Origin: Trema orientale
Taxonomy: Eukaryota; Streptophyta; Magnoliopsida; Rosales; Cannabaceae
DNA length: 64,000 nucleotides
Assembly (NCBI GenBank): GCA_002914845.1
Contig: JXTC01000303.1
Coordinates: 287,276-351,275 of the forward strand
Direction of reading: 5' to 3'
Shown here: positions 47,305 to 58,983 of the stretch, in pieces
How the letters are laid out: every line of letters starts with the position of its first letter
Position numbering within the stretch: the first letter of the stretch is position 1
Notes under the pieces: generated by a model
What the model saw: the letters and a program-made list of their open reading frames with translations, nothing else
Told to the model about the DNA's origin: nothing
Databases searched by the model: none
Program-made: the position numbers and the translations under genes

Positions 47305-48215
47305 GTGCTCTCTCTCTTTCTTATGTTCTTCATTTGTCCAAGGCTATCTCCCAAGTTCGTTGTCTCTCTCTCTTATTCTTTTAACTGTGCTCTCTTTCTT
47401 TCTTATGTTCTTCATTTGTGTGAGGCTCCCAAGTTTGTTGTCTTTCTTGTCTTTGTCTTCATATCTAATTACTTTCTCTTTATTATTCTCTTGGTCTTAC
47501 ACTTGTGCAGATTTTGTTTTCCACCAAACCATTATCACCACCACCTCGTTATTTTCTCAACCTGTGACTTTGTCTTAATATCATCATCATCATCACGATA
47601 TTGTTTCCTTTTATTTATCTAAGCCATCTTATATATATTTGTTCTGGTCTTGGAGTTTGATATCTATCTGTAACTATTACCATCTTTACCTTGTACAAGA
47701 CTTGTCAACCAAGTCTTTTACTTCACTTTATTTTTGTTTGCCTACATACATCTTGCTTTGTTTTATTTGCATGTATTTAGTTCTTCCTTAACTTCACCCG
47801 TGGCCAATTCTTGGCCACTTTTACCTCATCTTTATCCATGCATGCTTATATATATATATACATAATTTCATATATATTCATGCATGTGTAGAATCTAGTT
47901 AATAAATCCATAGTATCGTCATATCTCTAAATATTCATTTAGGTCTAGGTAATTTTGTGTATATCTATTCGTAGGTCCACTTTTATTTCTTTACATATTC
48001 TAGGCCCAATAGTTACTTTACATCATTTTCTATCCAGTTTTTAGTTTTATACCATTTTTTATTATCCTGTTATTTTTATGTTAATTTTTCTACTAATTTG
48101 TACAATAAGTTTCTTTGTATGCAGTTTCTAACTCGTGTACTTTAGTGATCTTTGGGCACTGAGCTGCTCTCCACAATCTCGTACTTGACCTGTAGCACAA
48201 GTTCGAGGTGTTGTG

Positions 48216-48250
<35 letters not shown>

Positions 48251-49005
48251 GTCTTGTATCTCTACGACTTGGTGGGTAATTCGTATTGCTGCTCTAAGTG
48301 CGATCAATTACTCTGCTTCTCCTTCCTCGTAAAGTAATCTGTATTACTGCCTTGAGTGCGATCGGTTACTTTGCTCCCCTTTTAATTATTGTACGCATTT
48401 ATTTAGTAACCTGTGTTATTTTTCCTCGCAACCGGTCTTGTCGCTTTATTTAAATTTTAGCACTTTAATTTTAGTTATTTATTATTATTTCTGATAATAT
48501 GGCTAGACTTACTGCCTTGTAATTCTAACCCCTCTAATTAACTAAAACTGGCATATAGACGGTATCACCTTCGTCAGTTTCTAACTATTTATTTTTCTGC
48601 ACTTTATTTATATTGCTAACTTCTAGTTGACACCATGGTCGGTTTATTTGCCTCAGTCAACTAGTAATATTTAATTCATTGTCTATTTATTTATTACATT
48701 ATTATATTACTTCTAGTCTTCAATTGACAATATGGTCGATTTATTCACCTTCGTCAACTTTTAACATTATTTTATTCTTACTTATTCTTATGCACACTAA
48801 GTGAGTCATCCTTGCAACCGCCAATCTTGTCGAGATATGTAGGAAGAGTTGTTCTCATTGCGACCATCTATCCTTTTTCGACACGTGAAAGTGTTGTGAT
48901 GACTCTTTCTGCTGTGCATTCTAATGTTCTAATCCAATTATCCTCCTCTTTGTTATAATTAAGTACAAGTCATACTAATTAATACAGAGCATAACTCCAA
49001 ACCCG
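46891..49005 (+). mobile_element. 3' LTR of the Tat-like element (right arm)
   Basis: About 2.1 kb starting at or slightly before TACACTTCTAGAAGTTCC and ending at about AAACCCGA (49005). It is the reverse complement of 38135-40177. It contains (CT)n at 47260-47300, short (TA)n tracts, and the GTTGACAATATGGTCG-type repeat segments seen in the other arm. A truncated MITE starts within a few bases of its outer edge. Confidence 0.85.
47260..47300. repeat. (CT)n microsatellite inside the right LTR
   Basis: 41 bases of CT. The equivalent GA tract in the left arm is 25 bases. Confidence 0.9.
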
Positions 49006-49009
49006 AACA

Positions 49010-49322
49010 AACCCTAAAGTTTGGACTCTATAAAATAATATCCTAAGATAAGAATTTCTGAAAAATTAAAACTATAAGTCGTCCTTTTGAATTACTTTAA
49101 CTGATAAAAGACAATAATATCCTCAAAATTAAGGAGAATAATAAGGATTAATCCAGTTTTAAAAGAGGATATTATTATTTGTTCGTTACTAACATTGGTC
49201 AAAAAGTCAGTCTAGGGTATTAATTTTTAGAAATTCTTAATCTCAGGGTATTATTTTGCGAAGTCCGAACTTCAAGCTTTAAATTGCAGAATACCTAAAT
49301 CTCAAAATTTTTTTTTGCAGTT
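49010..49322. mobile_element. Truncated MITE, family of 15410-15769
   Basis: Matches 15470-15769 from AAGTTTGGACTCT-AAAATAATAT through GATATTATTATTT to TTTTTTTGCAGTT. The first 60 or so bases of the family are missing at the junction with the gypsy LTR, suggesting that the LTR element or its rearrangement cut it. Confidence 0.6.
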
Positions 49323-50300
49323 CAACCTTACAATGATTATTAATTTAATATGTTATTAAAAAAAAATATATTTTTCCTGGACATATTATCAATTCTGCAA
49401 TAATAAATATATTGCAATATTTAATACAGTGCTTTTAGAGGTGGCATTAAGAATGAACTTGTAATTAATGCCCCAACAAATTTTGACAATTAATTAAACT
49501 ATTTAATTAATTTATCTTATTTATTAATAGAACTATGTTAATATTCGGTTTACCTCTCCTTGTCTTCAGTTAATTCTCCAATGAACAATTAATTTATAAA
49601 TATATTAGAAATTGAGTGCTCAAATTATTCCATGTTAGAAATTAAAACACAAGTAAATCATCTTTCTGACTTCCCTTAAGAAGGAATGGATTTCATATCT
49701 ATAAGTTATATTCTCAGCTATTCATCTCATTTTGTTCCCATGATACAAGTAATTTGATTTCTTTTATAAATAAACTTTAACAAGTAAGTTAAAAAATATA
49801 ATGCATAAATAGAAGTCTATAACTACTCAGTATTACGAATGATATATGTGTGTGTGTATATATATGTATACATATGATTATCTTTTGATGTCATTTGAAT
49901 TCTCGACAATTAACAGAATTTATGTGAGATTCAAACTACATCTTATCTAGTCGTATATAATCTTATTATATATAGTACCTCCATTAATATAATTAGCGAT
50001 TTTCTGATATTTATCAAGCATACAAAATATTCACAAAATCAAAATAGAAAAATATTATTTTATTTAATCAGCAAAAATCTAAATAAATATTTTAAGGACA
50101 TTAACTCTAACAGATTCTTCTCCGAGATCCGTGACAGAGCTGGCGAATTTGATTTTTCTATGGCCACTTCTTATTTCACAGCTTCATTTTATTATAGCAA
50201 TTTTGTGCCTTAATTTTTTATAAGCAAAAGAAAATTAATGTACAGTGTTTGTAATTTGTCGATTTAAGCTTTAGGGTGTTTTATTATCTAACTATATATT
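49323..50300. other. AT-rich intergenic DNA, nothing recognised
   Basis: No gene. A TG/TA microsatellite is at 49847-49872 (ATATATGTGTGTGTGTATATATATGTATAC). Confidence 0.4.
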
Positions 50301-50324
50301 TATTTTGAGATATTTAGATTTTTT

Positions 50325-50895
50325 TTATTTAGATTTAGTTAGAATTAATGGTTCTTGTTTAATGTATTGGCAATATGTTGATTCCTTGGATAATGACTAT
50401 GAGCTTCATAGTAGCTTTTGTGTTTATTTTGTTGTTAATTCCAGGACGTGATATATTAAAATTTTCTCTTAGTACATCAATGTATGAACTCAGTATATGT
50501 TCATAACAAATTCTGTGTTATGGAAAAATATTGACCTTTTATTAGTTTTATTAGATTCAATAATATCTTTTTTTTTTAATTTAGTGGATTTTATCCAAAT
50601 TTTAGTTAGATTTTTTTGGTGATTTTTAAATGTATTGGCAATATATTATTTCTTGAATGGTGATCATCAGCTTCATGATGGTTTTTGTGTTTGTTTTGTT
50701 TGTGGATTCCATGATGTATTGGGTTTGCCTCTTGGTATATATATGTATGAACTTTTTTTTTAGTCTATTTTCTTTGAATTTTAGTTAGATCTACTTTTTT
50801 TTCAATATATTGCAATATATTGATTCCTTGAATGATGACCATGAGCTTGATGGTGATTTTTATATTTATTTTGTTTGATGATTCCTGAATATGAC
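50325..50895 (+). repeat. Three diverged tandem units next to the copia element
   Basis: Units at about 50325-50470, 50595-50735 and 50775-50895 share TTTTAGTTAGAT, ATGTATTGGCAATATATTGATTCC, TTGAATGATGACCATGAGCTT, and GTTTATTTTGTTTG-GGATTCC in the same order. The third unit ends at the target site of the copia element that starts at 50899. Confidence 0.65.
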
Positions 50896-51754
50896 ATATG
50901 TTAGGGTTTATGTCCTAAAAGTATATATATTTTATATATTTGTTGAATTAATAAAATGATATTTTTTTATTTGAATTTGTGCATAATTTGTATGTCCTTG
51001 AATATTAGAAAATCCCTAGTTTATTTATGTGACTATTAATTTAGTATATAAATGTTATATGAATAATTAATTAAATTTTGGATCTTTAATTAAATATTAT
51101 TGGTGCAGTTCATTAACATTTAGAATGTAATAGTCTTATCTGGACTATTGATATGTTGACATTACTTTATATAAGTTGATTATATAGGATTGGACTAGTT
51201 TGAATCTCGTATAAATTTTGTTATCTACTGAGAGTTCAAATAATGTTGCTAGATGATCATATATAGATCAATCATGATCCTGAGTAGTTATAAACTCCTA
51301 ACATACTTGTTAAAAGTTTGTTTCCTAAACAGACCAAAACACTTGTATCTTGTGAGCATAATGAGATGAGTAGCTAGGAATGTAGCTTACAGATATAGAA
51401 TCCATTCCTTCCAGAAGGAAACCAGAAAGATGATTCCATAGTTTAAGTACTCAATTTATAATAGACTTATAAATTAATTATTCATTGGAGAATCAATAGA
51501 ACATAATGATAAAGATATAATTGGAGAGGTAAATGGAAATTGACCTAGCAATGGTCATGAATCGTCTATAGAGGATTGAACTACATGTAATGATTAAATC
51601 GATGGATTGCCTGTTATTTTCTAAGTAAATTAATTCTGTAATTTCAAGAGTGCAATTCCAGATTTTTAGTGGAGCAATATTAGAATTAATAAATTAGACA
51701 AATTAATTAAAGAGTTTACATAATTTATTAAAATTTGAATTACAGGTACATAGA

Positions 51755-52345
51755 TGATGAGAACAAGGTACGGTTCCAAAGGAGCCAATTCAAGTTTCAA
51801 TTGGACGGGTTACAAGAGCTCGAGCTAAAAGGTTCAAGGAGTCTCTCAATGGGCTGATTCAAAGCGTTTGGGCTAAGGTGAATTCTTGGAGGCCCAAGGA
51901 TGATGTTATACGTGATCCACAAGGTTGGATTTCCATGATTCAAGCTTTGAAATAATCTAGAAAAGACTCTCCAAAGGGATCAGCTCAAGGATGCGTGAAT
52001 AGTTTCCTAATTTGGGTTACTTACCCATTTCTGACTCATCAAAGAGAATGATTGGTTGTAGTTTAGCTAAATTATCTTTTTTATTTATTTGTTATAAGTG
52101 TTATTATTGAGTTGTAAGGCTTGCATGCCAAGTTAGATATTTTCCTATTTTATTTAGGCGTGATTTAGGTTAAGTGTAGGAGTTCAATTTTCAGAATTCC
52201 AATTAGGATATTTTAATTTCCTTTTCTTGTTTTGGGCAGCTTCTTAGGGGTTTTAGCTGCCAATTTTCATGGTCCTTATGTATTTAAATAGCCATTAGAT
52301 TAATGAAAGAGATCATATTACATTCATAACTTTGTGAGAGCAATT
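51755..52345 (+). repeat. Truncated 5' LTR of the nested gypsy element
   Basis: About 590 bp, direct repeat of 54447-55040 with high similarity. The match stops at GAGAGCAATT, where foreign sequence begins. Confidence 0.8.
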
Positions 52346-52640
52346 GTGCTGGCTGAAGTATGGGTTGTTTTCTCCTTGAATATACCTGTAAAAATAGAGT
52401 TTTGGATTTTGGACTTAAATTTTGACCTTGATTTTCACACGGATTTTGAGGAACAGTAGCACTAGCAGGGATAGTGGGAGCAGGTGCTAATTCTTGCTGA
52501 TTTTCTAGTTGATTAACAGTAGGAACATATTATAATTCTAGCTTATTGGAATTTTCCACATTTGAGGCTTGATTTGGGACAAGATTTGGAATATCTTCAT
52601 GTTCAATTTCCCCCACTCTACATCCTTGGTTGCTGATTTT
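52346..52640 (-). pseudogene. Copia integrase-RT linker fragment on the - strand
   Basis: Reads right to left as a proline/asparagine-rich linker (NQQELAPAPTIPASATVP) ending in LFLQVYSRRKQ, a motif that commonly precedes RT in copia polyproteins. One stop is present. It lies exactly where the 5' LTR of the gypsy element breaks off, so the element is chimeric, by insertion or by template switching. Confidence 0.55.
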
Positions 52641-52654
52641 ATCTAATCCAAGTA

Positions 52655-54446
52655 CATTCGGTTGAAAATCGAATCAGTGGAAGAAGAATGAGAAGCAACC
52701 TATGATGAAGCCAAAAACTGAGCAAAAACAAGAAGTGACCAGCCATAGAAATCAAGGTAAATCTGATTCTTCTACTTCTAGGAATCGTGATATCAAGTGT
52801 TTTAAATGCCAAGAAAGGGGTCACATAGCTAGCCAATATCCAAACAAAAGAGTTATGATGTTGCGAGATGACGGTGAGATTGAAACCAAAGACGAAGATG
52901 ACACCGATCCAATGCCACCATTGGAGGACGCCGATAAAGAGGAATATCTTGCCCAAGGAGATTTGTTGGTGGCAAGAAGAGCTCTAAGTGTGCAAGTCGA
53001 AGAAGAAGAAGAAGTGCAACAATAAAATATCTTTCATACTAGGTGCCATGTTCAAAACAAGGTATGTTGTGTGATTATTGATGGTGGTAGTTGTACTAAT
53101 GTTGCTAGCACTACTATGATGGAGAAATTAGGGTTGCCAACCATGAAGCATACCCGGCCTTACAAGTTACAGTGGTTAAACAATAGTGGTGAAGTGAAGG
53201 TGAAGAATAAGTGTTAGGTTCTTTTCGTATCGAGAAGTATGAAGATGAAGTTTTATGCGATGTTGTTCCGACTCAAGCTGGACACTTGTTACTAGGTCGA
53301 CTATGGTAATTTGATCGGCGTGTTAAACATGATGGCCTCACCAAAAAGTACTCATTTGTACTTAATCAGTGATCAATCACTCTTGTACCTTTGACACCAA
53401 AACAAGTTCATGAAGATCAAGTGAGATTGCAAGAAAAGAGTGAACAAAAGAGAAAGATTGAAAAAGAGAGAGAGGCCAAAGAAAAAAAGAGAGAAAAGAC
53501 AGTTATAGATTTGGCCATTGAGAGAATAACAGAGAGAAAACAAAAGAACTTTTATGCAAAAACCAAAGAAATTAAGAGAGCGATGTTTTCAAACCAGCCG
53601 ATGATTGTACTCTTGTACAAGGAGGTGTTTTTAAATACTAACAAACTTGATCTTGCTTTGCCTAGTTCTGTTGTTTCTTTCTTGTAGGAATTTGATAATG
53701 TTTTCCTTGAGGAAATTCCTAGTGGATTACCACCAATCCAAGGATTGAGCATCAAATTGACTTCGTGCCCAGTGCCACTATTCCAAACTGACCAGCCCAT
53801 AGGAGTAACCCTGAGGAGACAAATGAACTACAAAGGCAGGTTGATGAAGAAAAGATTCGTGCTATTCATGATGGCCAAGTCCAACAAGCATAAGTAATGT
53901 GCGAAGTTTTCATGGACCTGTGAGTTTTTACCGGAGGTTCGTGGAAAATTTTAGTACCATAGCCGCACCAATAACTGAAGTTATCAAGAAAAATATTGGA
54001 TTCAAATGGGGAGAGGAGCAAGAGAAGGCGTTTCAATTACTCAAGGAGAAATTAACTCATGCACCTTTACTTGCTTAACCTAACTTTGCAGAAATTTTTG
54101 AGATTGAATGTGATGCTTCGGGTTTAGGTATTGGCGCAGTTCTTAAACAAGAAAGACGACCAATTGCATATTTTAGTGAGAAACTAAGTGGGGCTACTTT
54201 AAACTACCCTACTTATGATAAAGAAATGTATATATTGGTTCAAATTTTGGAAACATGGCAACATTACCGTTGGCCTAAAGAGTTCATGATTCACACCGAT
54301 CATGAGTCCTTGAAGCACCCTAAAGGTCAGTACAAGTTGAATAAGAGGCTTACACGATAGGTGAAATTTATTGAAATATTTCCATATGTCATCTGATATA
54401 AACAAGGAAAATATTTGAGGACAAATCTTTTTCAAGAGGAGGGGAA
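52655..54446 (+). pseudogene. Gag zinc knuckle, protease and RNase H remnants of the nested gypsy element
   Basis: 52702-53025 carries the end of gag with CFKCQERGHIASQY, a CCHC knuckle whose last Cys is Tyr, then an acidic spacer. 53040-53290 carries the aspartic protease (CCVIIDGGSCTNVAS), followed by stops. A basic/acidic helix (53391-53690) belongs to the protease-RT linker. Near 53890 the reading jumps into the RT connection and RNase H (FYRRFVENF, 53932; [14 protein letters not shown], about 54105; [10 protein letters not shown]). The RT fingers-palm and the whole integrase are missing. Confidence 0.8.
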
Positions 54447-55738
54447 TGATGCAGATCAAGGTACGGTTACAAAGGAGCCAATTCAAGTTCCAATTGGACC
54501 GGTTACAAGAGCTCTCGCTAAAAGGTTCAAGGAGTCTCTCAATGGGCTGATTTAAAGTATTTGGGCTGAGGTGAATTCTTGGAGGCCCAAGGATGATGTT
54601 ATACATGATCCACAAGGTCGGATTTCCATGATTCAAGCTTTAGAATAATCTAGAAAAGGCTCTCCAAAGGGATCAGCTCAAGGATGCGTGAATAGTTTCC
54701 TAATTTAGGTTACTTACCCGTTTCTGACTCATCAAAGAGAATGATTGGTTGTAGTTTAGCTAAATTTTCTTTCTTATTTATTTGTTGTAAGTGTTATTAC
54801 TGAGTTATAAGGCTTGCATGCCAAGTTAGATACTTTCCTATTTTATTTAGGCGTGATTTAGAATAAGTGTAGGAGTTCAATTTTAAGAATTCCAATTAGG
54901 ATATTTTAGTTTATTTTTTTTGTTTTGGGCAGCTTCTTCGGAGTTTTAGCTGCCAATTTTCGTGGTCCTTATGTATTTAAATAGCCATTAGATTAATGAA
55001 AGAGATCAGATTACATTCATAACTTTGCGAGAGCAATTTCTTTTTGGTTCTTTCAGAACTTATTCAAACTTATCAGATTTCTCTGTGGCGTTCATCTCTT
55101 GACTTATCAATCGAGTTTTTCATCCTTGATTGTGGCGTCTTCCTTTATACCAAGGTTCATATCTCTTTATAGGTGTTGGATCGAGGTTTCCCATCTGAAT
55201 AGTAGTGGTATTAAAATTGAGAAGCAAATATAATTAATGGCAACCCAACGAAATTACTTATTGGAATTAGTGGGAGAAGCTCATAAAAGTAATTATTTTT
55301 ATGTAAATATTTTTATATCAATGAAATAAAGTATTATTCAGCTAATCATTTCTGCATAATGTTATTTGAATAAAGGTCTTTCTAATTGTATGAATATGTA
55401 TCATTATGATTATGATGTAGATTCACATAAGACATATATACAAGTTATCTACAATTATAATTTGTGATTCGCATCATTATAAATACGGTTCGGCGCTCTA
55501 TTTATGCTGTAGCAGACTTTGGAATAGTTTGATTTGTTTTGGTCAAACTAAAGTCAGTTGGTATAATGGGACTTATACTGAATTGGATCATAAATGAAAT
55601 TATACTGATAATATCAATGGAAAAGAATTTCATAGACAGTGATTAGTTTTACTCTAAATTTTAAGCTAACTGTGATTGAACGGTCCTAGGCATCATCCTT
55701 GTTTCGGATTTCGTCACAAGTTAATGGAGTTCATATCA
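54447..55738 (+). repeat. 3' LTR of the nested gypsy element
   Basis: Starts TGATGCAGATC after the purine tract and ends CATATCA just before the target duplication ATAGA. 1292 bp; the first about 590 bp match the truncated 5' LTR. Confidence 0.75.
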
Positions 55739-56619
55739 ATAGATCCCTAATTCCATCTCTTACAAACACTACTGGATATTACATCTTTTCTGTTACTATA
55801 TACTTTGTCCAGATAAATAGTTCATCTACTTGTAATTAATAATTGTTATTAATTAATTATTTAATTAATTTTGAATTAATTAATTTAAATTTATGGAGAG
55901 ATAAGTTTCCTAATTTTTTTTAAATTCTAAATTTAAAAATATCCAATTATCAGGTAATTAGATAAGCAGAAATTGGGAAACTAGCTGAAATTGAAACACT
56001 CTTCCTTGAAGGAGTGAGCCACTTAAGTTATCTGCTAGTTTATATATATATATATACATATTAATTAATTAAATTAATTAGTTATATATATAACATTATG
56101 TTTTCCTTTTAAGAAAAAAAGTAACATTTTTTTAAATTATATTTGTATATATATATATTAATTGGATTAATATTTTTATTTATTAAATAGCTTAATAAAT
56201 ATCTATATATTTAAAGAAAACTTTAGCAGAAAAGAAGACCACGTATTATTTTCTACAGAGTCTCCACAAACTAGAGAGAAAAAGAATAGAGTTTTCTCAT
56301 TTTCTGTAGAACAACTCTTGCAATCTCGTGTGTTGAGAATATTACAAGTACCTAAAAGTGTGAGTTTGAGAAACTATGTGTAATGACCATACATTCATCC
56401 AGTTGTGCCAGATGCTTGGATTAGAAAATTGTGGTTTAGAAAACAGAAAAGCTAGAATCTGTTGATAGGCTACAAGAGGTATAAGATCTATTCTCTTTGT
56501 ATATTTTCTATTTTCTATGAATTAATGTTATACACTCATATGATCATTAGTTTTATAAAAAATTTTGAAATATTTATGGGCCAATCTTTCACTGTTAATT
56601 CGATTTCAAATCCAACAAT

Positions 56620-56631
56620 TAGTACCAGAGC
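56620..56631 (+). promoter_or_regulatory. Primer binding site of the old copia element
   Basis: TAGTACCAGAGC, two changes from TGGTATCAGAGC (initiator-Met tRNA 3' end), two bases after the 5' LTR end. Confidence 0.8.
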
Positions 56632-56948
56632 AATTATATGAGTATATAGTATTGATTGTTTGTATGCATAAGTGGGCATTGCATTAGTTTTATATATATT
56701 TGATGATGAACGGATTACTATCATATAATGGATGCATGATTAGTATTTGGTCATAAAGAAATTAACACCTAAGGGGTCTACTAAATCTTTGTGATGAAAA
56801 ATAAGACTCACTTATTAATGTTTTCAAAACTAACCCTAACTGACATGTCACCCATGTAAAATTACTTGGATACCCTATTTATTCAACTTCAAACTACTTT
56901 AGCCGCCACCACCTGTCCCAATTCTGACCCCAGCGGCAGCACCTTCAC

Positions 56949-57231
56949 TCGACTAGGGTCGAAAAATTTCGACCGTGGTCGAACTTGTTCAGCCACCTCT
57001 TCCAGTTGTTCAGATTATTTTTCAACCGGTGGCCAGAAAATTTCGACTTCAGTTGAATATTTTCGACTGGGGTCGAGCCACTGTTCGACTGTAGTCGAAC
57101 AATTCGACTTAGGTCGAAGCCACTTTCGACCGGCATTCGACCATAGTCGAAAAATTTCAACCCCAGTCGAATATAGTCAGCCGTCTTTTTGGCGCCACCT
57201 CCGTCACTTTTAATTTTTCGACTAAAGTCGA
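56949..57231. repeat. Cluster of nine TCGAC-N4-GTCGA palindromes
   Basis: Exact copies start at 56949, 56969, 57063, 57085, 57104, 57137 and 57218. One-mismatch copies start at 57043 and 57157. The four central bases differ in every copy, while the five-base arms are kept. The region is GC/CpG-richer than its surroundings. Confidence 0.85.
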
Positions 57232-57637
57232 GTCAGGGGTAATTTTGGAACTCCAAAATATTCATTAAATGATATAACAATAAAAATCCTACTTTTGTAA
57301 ATGGTTTATAAATTGTCTTTTTTTCCATCACATGTATTAAAAGAGGGTCAAAATTAATAATTTTCCTTAATTATATGGTTTTATATGATTCAGATTTTAA
57401 ATAATTGCAATTTATTTTGATTAGATCAAAATTGTAAACCCTAATTTTGGGTATATACTTTGTTATATTTTTCTTTATTGTTCCTTATATCATACAAAGA
57501 AGATTATAGAGATTTTTTTGTTCAAAGATGAGCCCGGGCTGAAATAGTCACGCAATAGGACTAAGAAAAATGATTTGATTATAATATATATTATACTATA
57601 TATATGATATAATATATATATATATATATTACATATT

Positions 57638-57661
57638 GCACCTGGCCACGAGGCCAGGTGC
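57638..57661. repeat. Perfect 10-bp hairpin
   Basis: GCACCTGGCC, loop ACGA, GGCCAGGTGC. It is flanked by (TA)n on the left, and a partial echo (GCACCTAGC) follows at about 57679. Confidence 0.85.
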
Positions 57662-58983
57662 TATAATAATTAAACTTGCACCTAGCTTCATGACTAGAGC
57701 ATGGGCCAAAGCCCAACCTGCCAGGCCAATGATACAAGCATATGAGTTAGGCTAATGTAGCCTAGCTCATTGGGTAGTTGACAAAATAAGTGGACTTGGT
57801 ATGTTTTCTAGCTATGCCCATTTTAGTCCATTTGATATTTTTAAAAATATTGGGCTAGTTTTGTAGAAATATTATCAATACCACTTTTTATAAATCTAAT
57901 TTGTAAAAATATCAAAAGAGGATAGGAGGCCCAAGAAGACCAACAGATCGTTTTCGGACCTATATGCCTTTGACCTTTTAATAATTTCCTAAGGGACCTG
58001 GCCAAATATCATTATTATTTTATTTTAATATTATATTATATGTTATATATATATATATAACATGACCATATATTATAACATGTCATTCATTATACCCATT
58101 CATAGTCATTTATGAATGTCATGCATACATATCATATTCATGTTAAATAGTTTAGGTAGAATATGACTAATTTAATTAGATTAGATTATTAGATAGGAAT
58201 AAAAATTGAATAATGTGAATTAAATTTAATAGTTAAATTTGATAATTTCACATTTATTTAATTTAGACTATCCTTATTAATTAGATTAGCCAAATTATTC
58301 CTATAATAATAAATTTAGATTTTTAAAAAATCTAGTAATTTATTTAAAACCAATAAAATTGGACCGATAATTTAACCTAGATAGATATATTAAATATAAA
58401 AACTAAGTTGAATAAAATATTAGATGTTGATTTGTTTAAAAATATATAAGATTTTAAAATAATGAGTGGGAGAGGATCATGATAATATATTCCACTGTCT
58501 CCATTATTAATTAAGCTTCGCGAGATTTAATTGGCATCTAGAGATGCTTAGATTTCATTCTCTCTACGGAGGTTGTCCATTTAAATTAATAGCAAGGTTT
58601 AATTTCTATGAGATAGGATTTTAAAATATACTTCAAAATTATCTATACTACGATGACAATTTTGAGTTAAGTTGCTATAATCTGAAATAATGGGTCACAC
58701 TTATGAGGATACAATTAAACTTTTAATAGTGTATTGACCATAAAATGGTAATTAATAAATAAAAGAAATTATGAGATATTTAGATATTTTATTTATTAAT
58801 TTAGAGAGTCTCAACTCAATTAATAATTATATGACCTATCCTACGATGACACCTAGTTAGAAAAAATTGAATTGCCGTGGAATTAGTTATTAAGTTTTTG
58901 TGTTTACTTACTTGCATCATGCATCACATTTACTATTCTGAATTCTTTGTGATATTTATTTCATATATTTAATTTCAGTAAAC

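Larger units (their letters stand above)
51755..55738 (+). mobile_element. Internally deleted Ty3/gypsy element nested in the copia LTR
   Basis: Begins TGATGAGAAC and ends TTCATATCA, flanked by the exact duplication ATAGA (51750-51754, 55739-55743). The uninterrupted 3' LTR of the host element confirms the site. Direct LTR sequence occurs at 51755-52345 (5', truncated) and 54447-55738 (3'). The 3' LTR is preceded by the purine tract AAGAGGAGGGGA at about 54434-54445. Both LTRs begin with coding-like sequence (GPVTRA-AKRFKESLNGLI). Between them are only gag zinc knuckle, protease and RNase H pieces; RT core and integrase are deleted. Confidence 0.85.
50899..56617 (+). repeat. 5' LTR of the old copia element, split by gypsy
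   Basis: Consists of 50899-51754 and 55744-56617 (about 1.73 kb without the insert). Ends TGTTAGGG...ATCCAACA. The first 0.86 kb and the start of the second part align with 62999-64000, which shows that the intervening DNA is an insertion. Confidence 0.88.
56632..58983 (+). other. Long leader of the old copia element, with palindrome cluster and hairpin
   Basis: About 2.35 kb between primer site and gag with no credible gene. It contains the TCGAC/GTCGA palindrome cluster (56949-57231), a 10-bp perfect hairpin (57638-57661), TA runs (57585-57630, 58040-58062) and an acceptor-like TTTCAG just before the gag ATG (58984). Its length suggests that further unrecognised insertions may be inside. 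Confidence 0.5.

Noticed and set aside
47305..47622. 105-residue Phe/Ser/Leu-rich ORF
   Set aside because: Lies in the CT-rich part of the gypsy LTR; low complexity, and the other LTR does not conserve it.
55210..55738. Separate copia element starting at an ATGGCAACCC-like gag start after a TGGTATTAAAA primer-like site
   Set aside because: The target duplication ATAGA places this sequence inside the 3' LTR of the nested gypsy element; no gag frame continues.
56866..57213. 115-residue + strand ORF
   Set aside because: It exists because the palindrome cluster is GC-richer and lacks stops; composition follows the TCGAC/GTCGA repeats.
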